Below, piece after piece: positions 24,536 to 30,994 of a stretch of 64,000 nt of DNA; the stretch's first letter is position 1; every line of letters starts with the position of its first letter. The notes below the pieces were generated by a model, which made no database searches, was not told where the DNA came from, and saw nothing but the letters and a program-made list of their open reading frames with translations. Both the position numbers and the translations under genes were made by a program. Source of the DNA: Actinomycetota bacterium (GTDB lineage Bacteria > Actinomycetota > Actinomycetes > Mycobacteriales > Mycobacteriaceae); assembly GCA_018268465.1 (NCBI GenBank), contig JAFDWN010000007.1:1-64000 (forward strand). The letters run 5' to 3'.

Positions 24536-25081
24536 GTGACCACCGACCTCGACGATCTGCTGCGTCGGGTGGCACACCGGGACGCCGAAGCCTTCGCCGC
24601 CTTCTACGACCACACCCGCGCCAGGGTATTCGGCATGGTCAGCCGGGTACTGCGCGATCCCGGCTACAGCGAGGAGACCACGCAGGACGTGTACCTGCAG
24701 GTGTGGCGCACCGCGGGCAGCTACGACCGGGCGGCCGGATCACCGCTGGCGTGGCTGCTGACGCTGGCACACCGGCGCGCGGTGGACCGGGTGCGGTCGG
24801 AACAGGCCGCGGGCCAGCGGGAGTCCCGATACGGCGCGGCGACCGTGGAGCCGCCCGTCGACCACGTCGCCGAATCGGTCATCCTGAGCGACGAGCGGCG
24901 GCGGGTCGCGGACTGCCTCGATTCGCTCACCGATCTGCAGCGCGAGGCGATCCGGCTGGCCTACTACGACGGGCTGACCTACTCGCAGGTGTCCGAACGC
25001 CTGTCGGCGAATCTGGCCACCACCAAGTCCCGCATGCGTGACGGGATCCGCGCGCTGCGCAACTGCCTGGGGCTCGCATGA
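24536..25081 (+). CDS. sigK: ECF sigma factor SigK
   Basis: A 181-aa extracytoplasmic-function sigma factor, close to M. tuberculosis SigK (187 aa). Region 2 includes AFYDHTRARVFGMVSRVLRD and GYSEETTQDVYLQVWR; region 4 has LTYSQVSERLSANLATTKSR, which reads the -35. The GTG start at 24536 follows the leaderless -10 box; longer frames start inside the promoter. It is followed with an ATGA overlap by its anti-sigma factor. The target promoter type is found 3.4 kb upstream (21069-21095). Confidence 0.93.
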   Translation: MTTDLDDLLRRVAHRDAEAFAAFYDHTRARVFGMVSRVLRDPGYSEETTQDVYLQVWRTAGSYDRAAGSPLAWLLTLAHRRAVDRVRSEQAAGQRESRYGAATVEPPVDHVAESVILSDERRRVADCLDSLTDLQREAIRLAYYDGLTYSQVSERLSANLATTKSRMRDGIRALRNCLGLA

Positions 25082-25800
25082 CAGACCCGCTGCCCCTCGA
25101 CCCCATGTCGCTCGCGACACCGTATGCCCTGCACGCGGTTTCGGAATCCGAACGCGCCGAGATCGATCGGTGGCTGGCGCGTGCGTCACCCGAACACGCG
25201 CGGACCTTCCTCGACGAGGTGCGAACCGTCCACGAGACCATGGCGGCATTGTCGGCAGCCACCGCGGCGGAGCCGCCGCACCGGCTGCGGGAGCGGGTGT
25301 TGGCGGCGGTGGCGGACGTCGGGGGCGACAACGTGCGTCAACTGCACCCACCGGCGCCGCGCTGGCGGACACGCGCGCTGGCCGCCGCGGCAGCGGCGGT
25401 GATCGCGCTTGGCGCGCTGGGAGTGGGATTGTCGCTGCGGCCGCAGGTCACTCCGTCGACGGCCGCGCAGGTGTTCGCCGCACCCGACGTGCGCACGGTA
25501 TCCGGTGACATCCCCACCGGGGGGACGGCCACCGTGGTCTTCTCCCGGGAACAGAACGCCGCCGTGCTGGTCATGAACAACGTCGCCCCACCCCAGCCGG
25601 GCACCGTCTACCAGATGTGGCTCGTCGGCGCGGACGGCGCACACTCCGCGGGCACCATGGATGCGCAAGCCGTGGCCCCGTCGACCACCGCCGTCCTTCC
25701 CGACATCGGCGACTCCCGGGCACTCGCGTTCACCGTCGAGCCCGGCACCGGGTCGACACAGCCGACCACACCCGTCTTCGCCGAACTGCCCCTGATCTGA
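25078..25800 (+). CDS. rskA: Anti-sigma-K factor RskA
   Basis: A 240-aa membrane anti-sigma factor. The N-terminal cytoplasmic anti-sigma domain (PYALHAVSESERAEIDRWLA and ARTFLDEVRTVHE) binds SigK; one membrane helix lies at about residues 101-118 (ALAAAAAAVIALGALGVGLS); the C-terminal extracytoplasmic RskA domain contains VLVMNNVAPPQPGTVYQMWL. SigK is released when RskA is cut by regulated intramembrane proteolysis. The ATGA overlap with sigK keeps the two in balance. It converges with the YbdK-like gene (6 bp). Confidence 0.92.
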   Translation: MTDPLPLDPMSLATPYALHAVSESERAEIDRWLARASPEHARTFLDEVRTVHETMAALSAATAAEPPHRLRERVLAAVADVGGDNVRQLHPPAPRWRTRALAAAAAAVIALGALGVGLSLRPQVTPSTAAQVFAAPDVRTVSGDIPTGGTATVVFSREQNAAVLVMNNVAPPQPGTVYQMWLVGADGAHSAGTMDAQAVAPSTTAVLPDIGDSRALAFTVEPGTGSTQPTTPVFAELPLI

Positions 25801-25806
25801 CGGCAC

Positions 25807-26904
25807 CTACGCCTCCAGCGTCGCGTCCGCGAGTTCGGCCACCACGTCGGCGACCGCACCGCGGTCTCGCCACGCCCGTTGCTGCCGCATCGCCCCGTTA
25901 CCCTGCGCGCGGACGCGGGCCAGCTCGGCACGCACCATGTCGTGGTCGCCGAGGGCTTCCAGCGCGGGCCGCAGGTACTCGACGTAGCGCTCCAGCAGAT
26001 CGGCGGCCGGCAGGGTGGCATGGCTGTCGCCGAGGTCGATGGCGTCGCCGTCGAGACCGTCGCGCGCCGATTTCCAGTACGCCGCCTCCAGCGCGTGCGC
26101 CGACACCCGGGGTACCCGCACACCGTGCCGCTCCTCGTCGAGGGCCGTCATGACCGCCGCCCTGACCAGGGTGGCCAGCAGGACCGTCTCGGCCGCCGTG
26201 GCGGGCACATCGGCGACACGCACTTCCACGGTCGGGAAGTTGGCCGACGGGCGGACGTCCCAATAGACCATGCCGTCGTCGAGAGCCGCGCCCGAGTCGC
26301 ACAGCATGCGCACCGTCGCGTCGTACTCCTCGGCGGACTCGAAATGCGGGGGCGGACCGGCGCTTGGCCAGCGCGCCCACAGCATCCGCCGCCAACTGGC
26401 GTAGCCCGTGTCCGCGTTGCGGTAGATCGCCGAGTTGGCGGTCAGCGCGAGCAGCAGCGGCAGCCGCGGGCGCAGCCGGTTGCTGACCCGGATTGCCGCT
26501 GCACGGGTGGGCACGGCGACGTGCACATGGCATCCGCAGATGCCCTGTTCGTGGGCGACCATGCCGAATCGTTCGGCAATCCTGCGGTAGCGCGGGGTGT
26601 CGGTGATCGGGAATTCTGTGGGCACCGTGGGCGGCGACCCCACTGCCAGCAGCCGGGCACCGGCGGATTCGGCCGCCCGCGCGGCGGTCCGGCGCAGGCG
26701 CACCAGCTCGTCGCGCAGCGCTGCGCTGCTGCTCATGACCTCGGTGGTGGTTTCGACCTGGCAGCTGGTGAGTTCGAGCTGCAACGTCACGCCGTCGGCC
26801 GCGGCCTGGTCGGCGACCCGCCGGTTGCACGCGGCCGGCGCGGCGGTATCGGGGTCGACAAGCAGGAACTCCTCCTCGACGCCCATCGTCGGATGTGTAC
26901 TCAT
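25807..26904 (-). CDS. YbdK-type carboxylate-amine ligase (glutamate-cysteine ligase family 2)
   Basis: A 365-aa member of glutamate-cysteine ligase family 2 (MGVEEEFLLVDPDT at the N-terminus, EQGICGCHVHVAVPTRAAAI in the core, YWDVRPSANFPTVEVRVADV later). The family forms amide bonds between a carboxylate and an amine with ATP; E. coli YbdK has weak gamma-glutamylcysteine activity, but mycobacteria use mycothiol, so the physiological substrate is open. It resembles M. tuberculosis Rv0433. It is divergent from the LLM oxidoreductase gene. Confidence 0.85.
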   Translation of the reverse strand: MSTHPTMGVEEEFLLVDPDTAAPAACNRRVADQAAADGVTLQLELTSCQVETTTEVMSSSAALRDELVRLRRTAARAAESAGARLLAVGSPPTVPTEFPITDTPRYRRIAERFGMVAHEQGICGCHVHVAVPTRAAAIRVSNRLRPRLPLLLALTANSAIYRNADTGYASWRRMLWARWPSAGPPPHFESAEEYDATVRMLCDSGAALDDGMVYWDVRPSANFPTVEVRVADVPATAAETVLLATLVRAAVMTALDEERHGVRVPRVSAHALEAAYWKSARDGLDGDAIDLGDSHATLPAADLLERYVEYLRPALEALGDHDMVRAELARVRAQGNGAMRQQRAWRDRGAVADVVAELADATLEA

Positions 26905-27059
26905 GGCCCCAGAAATCGGTGCGGATATCGATCCGGCCCGTCGGAGTCTCTCTCGACGGGCCGGATCACGGGGGGTGGCTCCTTTTGCGCGCGGTGTGCG
27001 ACGGTGCTCTCGGATTGCCCGCGCGGAGCACGGTCAAACATCGACCTTCGCGGCGCGCC

Positions 27060-27065
27060 TACCAT
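27060..27065 (+). promoter_or_regulatory. -10 element of the LLM oxidoreductase gene (leaderless)
   Basis: TACCAT ends seven bases before the ATG at 27073, and no ribosome site is present. This supports that start over the long upstream open frame. Confidence 0.45.
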
Positions 27066-27072
27066 CGCGTCC

Positions 27073-27888
27073 ATGGCCAAGGAGTTGCGGTTCGGTTTCG
27101 GGCTGCGGGCGGCCGACTCGCTGCGGATCGTGAGCGAGCAGGCACGCCGGGCCGAGCATCTGGGCTTCGACATCCTGCACGTTCCCGACCATCTGGGTGC
27201 CGCCGCGCCGTTTCCGGTGCTGACTGCGGTCGCGGCGGCGACGCAGACGCTGCGGGTGGGGACGTTCGTCCTCAACGCCGGCTTCTACAAGCCGGCATTG
27301 CTGGCCCGCGACGTGGCCGCGCTGCGCGACCTGTCCGGCGGCCGATTCGAGGTGGGCCTGGGCGCGGGGTACGTCCGCGAGGAGTTCGAGGCAGCCGAAC
27401 TTCCGTTCCCCGGCGCGGGGCGACGAGTCGACTATCTGAGCCACGTCACCGACCATCTCCGCGACCACGTGCCCGATGTGCCGATCCTCATCGCGGGCAA
27501 CGGAGACCGGCTGTTGACCGTCGCCGCGCGCCGAGCCGACATCATCGGACTCACCGGCGGTGACCGCCCCGACCGGGACGGGCTGGCCGAGCGGATCGAA
27601 CTCGTCCGCACCGCCGCGGGCGAACGGTTCGGCGACCTCGAACTGAACATTGCGATCACCGCCATGCCGCTCGACGGCTCGGGCGCCCCGGACCTGACGA
27701 TCCCCCGCCATTTCCTGCCGACGTTCACCGACGAACAGTTGCTGCGCCACCCCGGCGTACTGTCCGGGTCGGTACGCGAGATCGCCGACCGGATCCGCGG
27801 GTACCGCGACGACTACGGGATCAGCTACATCATCGTGCAGTCGCGGCACGCCGAGGCCTTCGCCGGGGTGATCGCCGAATTGCGCTGA
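27073..27888 (+). CDS. LLM-class F420-dependent oxidoreductase
   Basis: A 271-aa luciferase-like TIM-barrel protein (LRFGFGLRAADSLRIVSEQA, LGFDILHVPDHLGAAAPFP, LSGGRFEVGLGAGYVREEF) of the short mycobacterial TIGR03621-like type. Such enzymes use the deazaflavin F420, abundant in mycobacteria, to reduce or oxidise small molecules. The substrate cannot be read from the sequence. The frame is open from 25879, but upstream residues show no family match. It is convergent with the membrane oxidase-like operon, 4 bp away. Confidence 0.85.
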   Translation: MAKELRFGFGLRAADSLRIVSEQARRAEHLGFDILHVPDHLGAAAPFPVLTAVAAATQTLRVGTFVLNAGFYKPALLARDVAALRDLSGGRFEVGLGAGYVREEFEAAELPFPGAGRRVDYLSHVTDHLRDHVPDVPILIAGNGDRLLTVAARRADIIGLTGGDRPDRDGLAERIELVRTAAGERFGDLELNIAITAMPLDGSGAPDLTIPRHFLPTFTDEQLLRHPGVLSGSVREIADRIRGYRDDYGISYIIVQSRHAEAFAGVIAELR

Positions 27889-27892
27889 GCGC

Positions 27893-28180
27893 TCACCACC
27901 ACAGGTACAGACCGCAGAGCACGGCCCAGATCGCGACGCAGTAGCACTCGAAGGCCAGCCGCAGCCCGGCGGGCGCGTCGCGCAACTCCATGAAGTCCAA
28001 ACCCACCAGACGGGCCTTGAGCGCGGCGATCGCCAGCACGAGGACGGCGACCAGTGAACCGGTGGCGTGTTCGGCGCCCACCGCCCACGAGATGACCGTC
28101 GCCGCAACCAGAATCAGCCAGCTGAGACCGGCACGGTTTCGGACCAGTTGCCGCACAGAGATATTCGTCGACGATGCCAT
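27893..28180 (-). CDS. Cytochrome c oxidase subunit IV/NorF-like membrane protein
   Basis: A 95-aa protein with three predicted membrane helices (LSWLILVAATVISWAVG, LVAVLVLAIAALKARLVG, FECYCVAIWAVLCGLYLW). The KARLVGLDFMELRDAPAGLR segment is typical of prokaryotic oxidase subunit IV and NorF-type accessory proteins. The ATG at 28180 overlaps the stop of the subunit III-like gene (ATGA), making it the last gene of a three-gene operon. It probably stabilises a heme-copper oxidase or NO reductase complex whose catalytic subunit is encoded elsewhere. Confidence 0.8.
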   Translation of the reverse strand: MASSTNISVRQLVRNRAGLSWLILVAATVISWAVGAEHATGSLVAVLVLAIAALKARLVGLDFMELRDAPAGLRLAFECYCVAIWAVLCGLYLWW

Positions 28181-28803
28181 CAGCTCACCAGGTATAGGAG
28201 TGCGAAAAGGAAGATCCACAGCAGGTCCACGAGATGCCAGAAGCATGCGCCGCCCTCGATCAGAGCAGTGCGGGTGTCGCTGCGCTCGGCGCCCCGCTCG
28301 GTTCGGCGCGCCTGGGCACGCAGGAATCCCAGTACGCCCAGCCCGACGACGACGTGGAACAGGTGCAGGCCGGTGAGGATGAAGTAGTACAGGTAGAAGT
28401 CGTTGGCGCCGGCACCGTGCCCGTGGATCAGCAGCGCGGTGTATTCGTAGGCCTTGAGGGCGACGAAGGTCAGGCCGAGGGCCAGTGCGGCGTTGATCGC
28501 CGTGGCCGCGATCGGGTTCGCCCCGGCGCGGAACGCTCCGAGCGCGACCACCACACAGAGCGAACTGGTGAGCAGCACCAAGGTGTTGACCAGGCCGACG
28601 CCGATGTGCAAAGTGGTGCGGGCAGTGTCGAAAACCTCTGGGGCCGCGGCGCGTTCGACCATGAAGGTGACGAAGAAGACCCCGAAGACGACCATGTCGC
28701 CGAGCAGGAAAACCCAGGTGCCCGCCTCGCCGGGGATTCGTCGCGGAGCGTCGGCCGGTGCGGCGGGGCCGTTCCGGGTCCGGGGTTTCGACGTCGCCGT
28801 CAC
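28180..28803 (-). CDS. Cytochrome c oxidase subunit III/NorE-like protein
   Basis: A 207-aa, five-helix member of the oxidase subunit III family. Visible parts are GTWVFLLGDMVVFGVFFVTF, the LTGLHLFHVVVGLGVLGFL helix with the family His, and GACFWHLVDLLWIFLFALLY at the end. It is short compared with aa3 subunit III, closer to NorE/CyoC-like accessory forms. It starts with a GTG overlapping the stop of the upstream membrane gene (GTGA). No subunit I or II gene is in the window, so it is likely an accessory or alternative subunit. Confidence 0.85.
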   Translation of the reverse strand: MTATSKPRTRNGPAAPADAPRRIPGEAGTWVFLLGDMVVFGVFFVTFMVERAAAPEVFDTARTTLHIGVGLVNTLVLLTSSLCVVVALGAFRAGANPIAATAINAALALGLTFVALKAYEYTALLIHGHGAGANDFYLYYFILTGLHLFHVVVGLGVLGFLRAQARRTERGAERSDTRTALIEGGACFWHLVDLLWIFLFALLYLVS

Positions 28804-29516
28804 GCCGCGTCGACCAACTCGCGCTCGGCGGCCTCCTGCGCCCGGATGGAGGTGACCATCACGTACGTCGTGCCGAACAGCCACGCCGTGAGCGCGACAC
28901 CCGGGATGTAGAACGCGAAGACGCCGTTCCACGCCAGCGGTCCGTCGTTGAAGACGACGACCACGGCGCCGGGCAGCGAGAGCATCGCCACCCACAGGTT
29001 GAGGTAGCCGTACCAGCGGGGGAAGGTCGGCGGATCGGTGCGGTCGATGAACGAGGCGATCGCGAGGGTGATGTTCTGCATGACGATGGTGCCGACGATG
29101 CCGATGAACCACAGCCAGAAGAGGTCGTTGAGCATGAGCGTGGTTTCCGCCGGGCGGGTTTCGGGCCGGAACGCGGCCACCGCAAGGAAGAACAACGGGA
29201 AGAGCAGCGCGGGCACAAAGACCGTCGCGGCGAAGAGCTGTGTCATCGACAGCATGCCGAACCGACCTTCGACGCGACGGATCCGCAGGACCAGGGCGGC
29301 CAGGAAGGGCAATGCCAACGCCAGCGCGAGCAGGGACCCCGCCACGCCGAAGCGCACCCAAAGCTTGTGGTCGACGAAGAACCCGGTGATCTCCTCGGCC
29401 GACGACGTCGGCGACAGGGGTGGGAACAGCCGCGCCACGCCGGAGAAGAAGGTGCCGTAGACGACGATCATGACGGTTCCGCACCAGGCGCCGATGCGCT
29501 GCAGTCTCAGCTCCAC
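28800..29516 (-). CDS. Membrane protein of the oxidase-like operon (238 aa)
   Basis: A 238-aa integral membrane protein with about six helices (GAWCGTVMIVVYGTFFSGVA, SLLALALALPFLAALVL, VFVPALLFPLFFLAVAAF, LFWLWFIGIVGTIVMQNITL, and two near the C-terminus). I do not recognise a named family. Linkage by GTGA overlap to the subunit III-like gene suggests a role in the same complex. The GTG at 29516 is preferred over a later ATG at MIVVYG because it leaves 27 bp to the palindrome at 29544-29567. Confidence 0.75.
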   Translation of the reverse strand: MELRLQRIGAWCGTVMIVVYGTFFSGVARLFPPLSPTSSAEEITGFFVDHKLWVRFGVAGSLLALALALPFLAALVLRIRRVEGRFGMLSMTQLFAATVFVPALLFPLFFLAVAAFRPETRPAETTLMLNDLFWLWFIGIVGTIVMQNITLAIASFIDRTDPPTFPRWYGYLNLWVAMLSLPGAVVVVFNDGPLAWNGVFAFYIPGVALTAWLFGTTYVMVTSIRAQEAAERELVDAA

Positions 29517-29543
29517 GGGTCGCAGGGTACCGCCCCCCGGCCA

Positions 29544-29567
29544 TGTTTTGTCAATTTTGACAAAACA
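29544..29567. promoter_or_regulatory. Perfect 24-bp AT-rich palindrome, likely operator
   Basis: Arms TGTTTTGTCAA (29544-29554) and TTGACAAAACA (29557-29567) are exact complements around a central TT. It lies 27 bp upstream of the oxidase-like operon and about 57 bp before tRNA-Arg. Such a long AT-rich palindrome is not expected by chance in this GC-rich DNA. The TTGACA within it may also serve as a -35 on either strand. The binding protein is unknown. Confidence 0.65.
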
Positions 29568-29624
29568 GTGGGGTCGGCTCTCGCGTCCTGGTGTTCCCGC
29601 GGGCCAGGTAAGCTCAGCCCGCCA

Positions 29625-29700
29625 GCCCTCGTAGCTCAGGGGATAGAGCACGGCTCTCCTAAAGCCGGTGTCGCAGGTTCGAATCCTGCCGGGGGCACCA
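29625..29700 (+). tRNA. tRNA-Arg (anticodon CCT)
   Basis: A complete cloverleaf. The acceptor GCCCTCG pairs with CGGGGGC (one G-T pair), the D-arm has AGCTCAGGGGATAGAGC, the anticodon loop is CTCCTAA giving CCT, the T-arm is GCAGGTTCGAATCCTGC, discriminator A, and CCA is encoded. It reads AGG codons. Its 3' end is repeated downstream, marking it as a former integration target. Confidence 0.95.
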
Positions 29701-29777
29701 TGTGGTGTCGCAAGACATCGGAATAGTCCCGGCCCTGCTTTAGGGTCGGGCCTTTTTCGATGTCTTGCCACACCACA
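29701..29777 (+). terminator. Nested hairpin after tRNA-Arg
   Basis: An inner stem, CCCGGCCCTG with AGGGTCGGG and a following CCTTTTT run, has the form of an intrinsic terminator for the tRNA. It is framed by an outer inverted repeat of 20 bp (29701-29720 and 29758-29777, one mismatch, TGTGGTGT and its complement at the ends). The outer repeat is unusual for a tRNA terminator and may be the remnant of a small mobile unit. Confidence 0.6.
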
Positions 29778-29778
29778 T

Positions 29779-29826
29779 TGCCGGGGGCACTTCCGTGGGG
29801 CACTTCTGTGGGACTGCCGGGGGCAC
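29779..29826 (+). repeat. Direct copies of the tRNA-Arg 3' end
   Basis: The 12-mer TGCCGGGGGCAC, present at the 3' end of tRNA-Arg (29687-29698), recurs exactly at 29779-29790 and 29815-29826. A variant lacking one G occurs at 30426-30436. Between the exact copies CACTTCCGTGGG and CACTTCTGTGGG also repeat. Repeated tRNA 3' ends are the usual mark of site-specific integration, here left as tandem attachment-site scars. Confidence 0.65.
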
Positions 29827-29975
29827 TTTTTGTCAGCGCATGTTTCGCAGTCGTGGGCAACGACCGCGCCATAGGAGTCCACTCGGCCGCGTCGAGCAAC
29901 CGCGGGGCGGCGGGGCGGCCACGCCTGGCAGCCGGTGACGAAACGCCATGCAGCCCTTCGTAGCCGGTCAGCGAG

Positions 29976-30302
29976 TCAGGAACACTCCTCCACGCAATAG
30001 GAAGTCGTTCGGCCTCGATTGAGGAAACGTGCCTCGTCTTCGGCGACACCCGAGTCCGGTGTGTACATCACCTCGACCCATTGCTCGTAGGCCTGCCGGT
30101 CACTGAAAACCAGCTCGGTGATTACATCCGGTCCGTTGTCGTTGTCACCCAGGACGTAGTTGCGCTTATAGGTATCGGGGGGCGGTGCCAGGCTGAGAAT
30201 TAACGGCACATGCTTGTTCTCGTAGTACTTGCGCATGTCCGCCTTGGTCGTACCGTCTCGCCTCACCAGCATTCCGAACACTTTGTACACATCCGCAATC
30301 AT
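29976..30302 (-). CDS. EthD-domain protein
   Basis: A 108-aa protein of the EthD/dimeric alpha-beta barrel family (VYKVFGMLVRRDGTTKADMR, KYYENKHVPLI, and VITELVFSDRQAYEQWVEV). EthD proteins support ether or polyketide-type degradation; few have a proven reaction. The gene stands alone between tRNA-Arg scars, its codons are slightly less GC-rich than its neighbours', and it ends in CVEECS. It was probably acquired with the element that used this tRNA. The ATG at 30302 overlaps no other gene. Confidence 0.75.
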   Translation of the reverse strand: MIADVYKVFGMLVRRDGTTKADMRKYYENKHVPLILSLAPPPDTYKRNYVLGDNDNGPDVITELVFSDRQAYEQWVEVMYTPDSGVAEDEARFLNRGRTTSYCVEECS

Positions 30303-30380
30303 CCATGCCCCGCCGCCGGGGCCAAACCCACACCCCCACTCAGTCGTCGATATTCAGGGCATTCCTGACAGGTCAGCGAG

Positions 30381-30425
30381 GGTGTCAGCAACCCCGCAAT
30401 CACAGGTTCGAATCCTGCTGACACC
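30381..30425 (+). pseudogene. tRNA-like mini-structure (degenerate tRNA)
   Basis: An exact 8-bp acceptor-like stem (GGTGTCAG at 30381-30388 with CTGACACC at 30418-30425) encloses a 14-base linker and a T-arm CAGGTTCGAATCCTG with the TTCGAAT loop. The D and anticodon arms are missing. This looks like a tRNA that lost its middle, or a recombined attachment site. It is followed directly by the variant copy of the tRNA-Arg 3' end (30426-30436). Confidence 0.55.
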
Positions 30426-30490
30426 TGCCGGGGCACCTTTTCCCACATCTGCCACTGATGTGACTTCTGCCTCTCCGTCGCGGCCCCTTC

Positions 30491-30547
30491 GCCGAGTGTG
30501 AACTGGCTGCGAGAGAGCGAAAATCTCGCAGCCGGTTCATATTCGGC
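30491..30547. repeat. Long imperfect hairpin
   Basis: Arms of 24 bases (30491-30514 and 30524-30547) pair with three mismatches, all compatible with G-U or A-C wobble, around a 9-base loop GAGCGAAAA. The inner core CTGCGAGA/TCTCGCAG is exact. It lies in a gene-free stretch next to the terminator at 30604. GGCCCCTTCGC, present at 30482-30492, recurs inside that terminator. It may be a structured RNA or an element end. Confidence 0.45.
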
Positions 30548-30603
30548 GCACAGCGGGGGGCCAGTGGACGCGGGGAGCAACGGCCTGAAGACGGAGCGCA
30601 CAT

Positions 30604-30640
30604 ACAGCGAAGGGGCCCTCGGTGAGGGCCCCTTCGCTGT
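30604..30640 (-). terminator. Terminator of the small exported protein gene
   Basis: A perfect 17-bp stem (ACAGCGAAGGGGCCCTC and its complement) with a three-base GGT loop lies eight bases beyond the stop of the minus-strand gene. No T run follows; the strength of the stem supports a terminator, which may work in both directions. Confidence 0.7.
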
Positions 30641-30648
30641 GTGGCGGG

Positions 30649-30858
30649 TCAGCGGCTCTGGTGCACGCTGGTGTCGACCTGCGGGACGTTGACGCTCGGG
30701 CGACCGATGTCGTTCAACCAGGTCTGATGGTCGATGCCGGCCGAAATGGTCGTCGACGACGGGAGCACGGCGGCCTGCGCAACGGCCGGGCCGGCCAGTC
30801 CGAGGATCGCGGCGGTCAGCGCGCTCGCGGCCATCGTTGCCAATCCGAACTTCTTCAT
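30649..30858 (-). CDS. Small exported protein (69 aa)
   Basis: A 69-aa precursor. The signal peptide (MKKFGLATMAASALTAAILG with cleavage around GPAVAQA) is followed by a mature peptide of about 40 residues without Cys, ending SVNVPQVDTSVHQSR. The start ATG has a GAGAAGG-like ribosome site about ten bases upstream. I recognise the style of mycobacterial small secreted peptides but no named family. It is monocistronic, with its own strong terminator. Confidence 0.7.
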   Translation of the reverse strand: MKKFGLATMAASALTAAILGLAGPAVAQAAVLPSSTTISAGIDHQTWLNDIGRPSVNVPQVDTSVHQSR

Positions 30859-30994
30859 GTCGGTGCCTTCTCTCACTGTCAAGAGGGATCTCTCGCGGTA
30901 TTCGCTCGATCCGATCTGAAAGTGAAAACAGGCAGGTGGGCGCACATATTCCGGTGGCAGAATCTGGCGCATGGCTGGCAGGAATCGTCGGCTC

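Noticed and set aside
25879-27072. Upstream extension of the LLM oxidoreductase
   Set aside because: It is antisense to the YbdK-like ligase; the luciferase-like fold starts at 27073 directly behind a -10 box.
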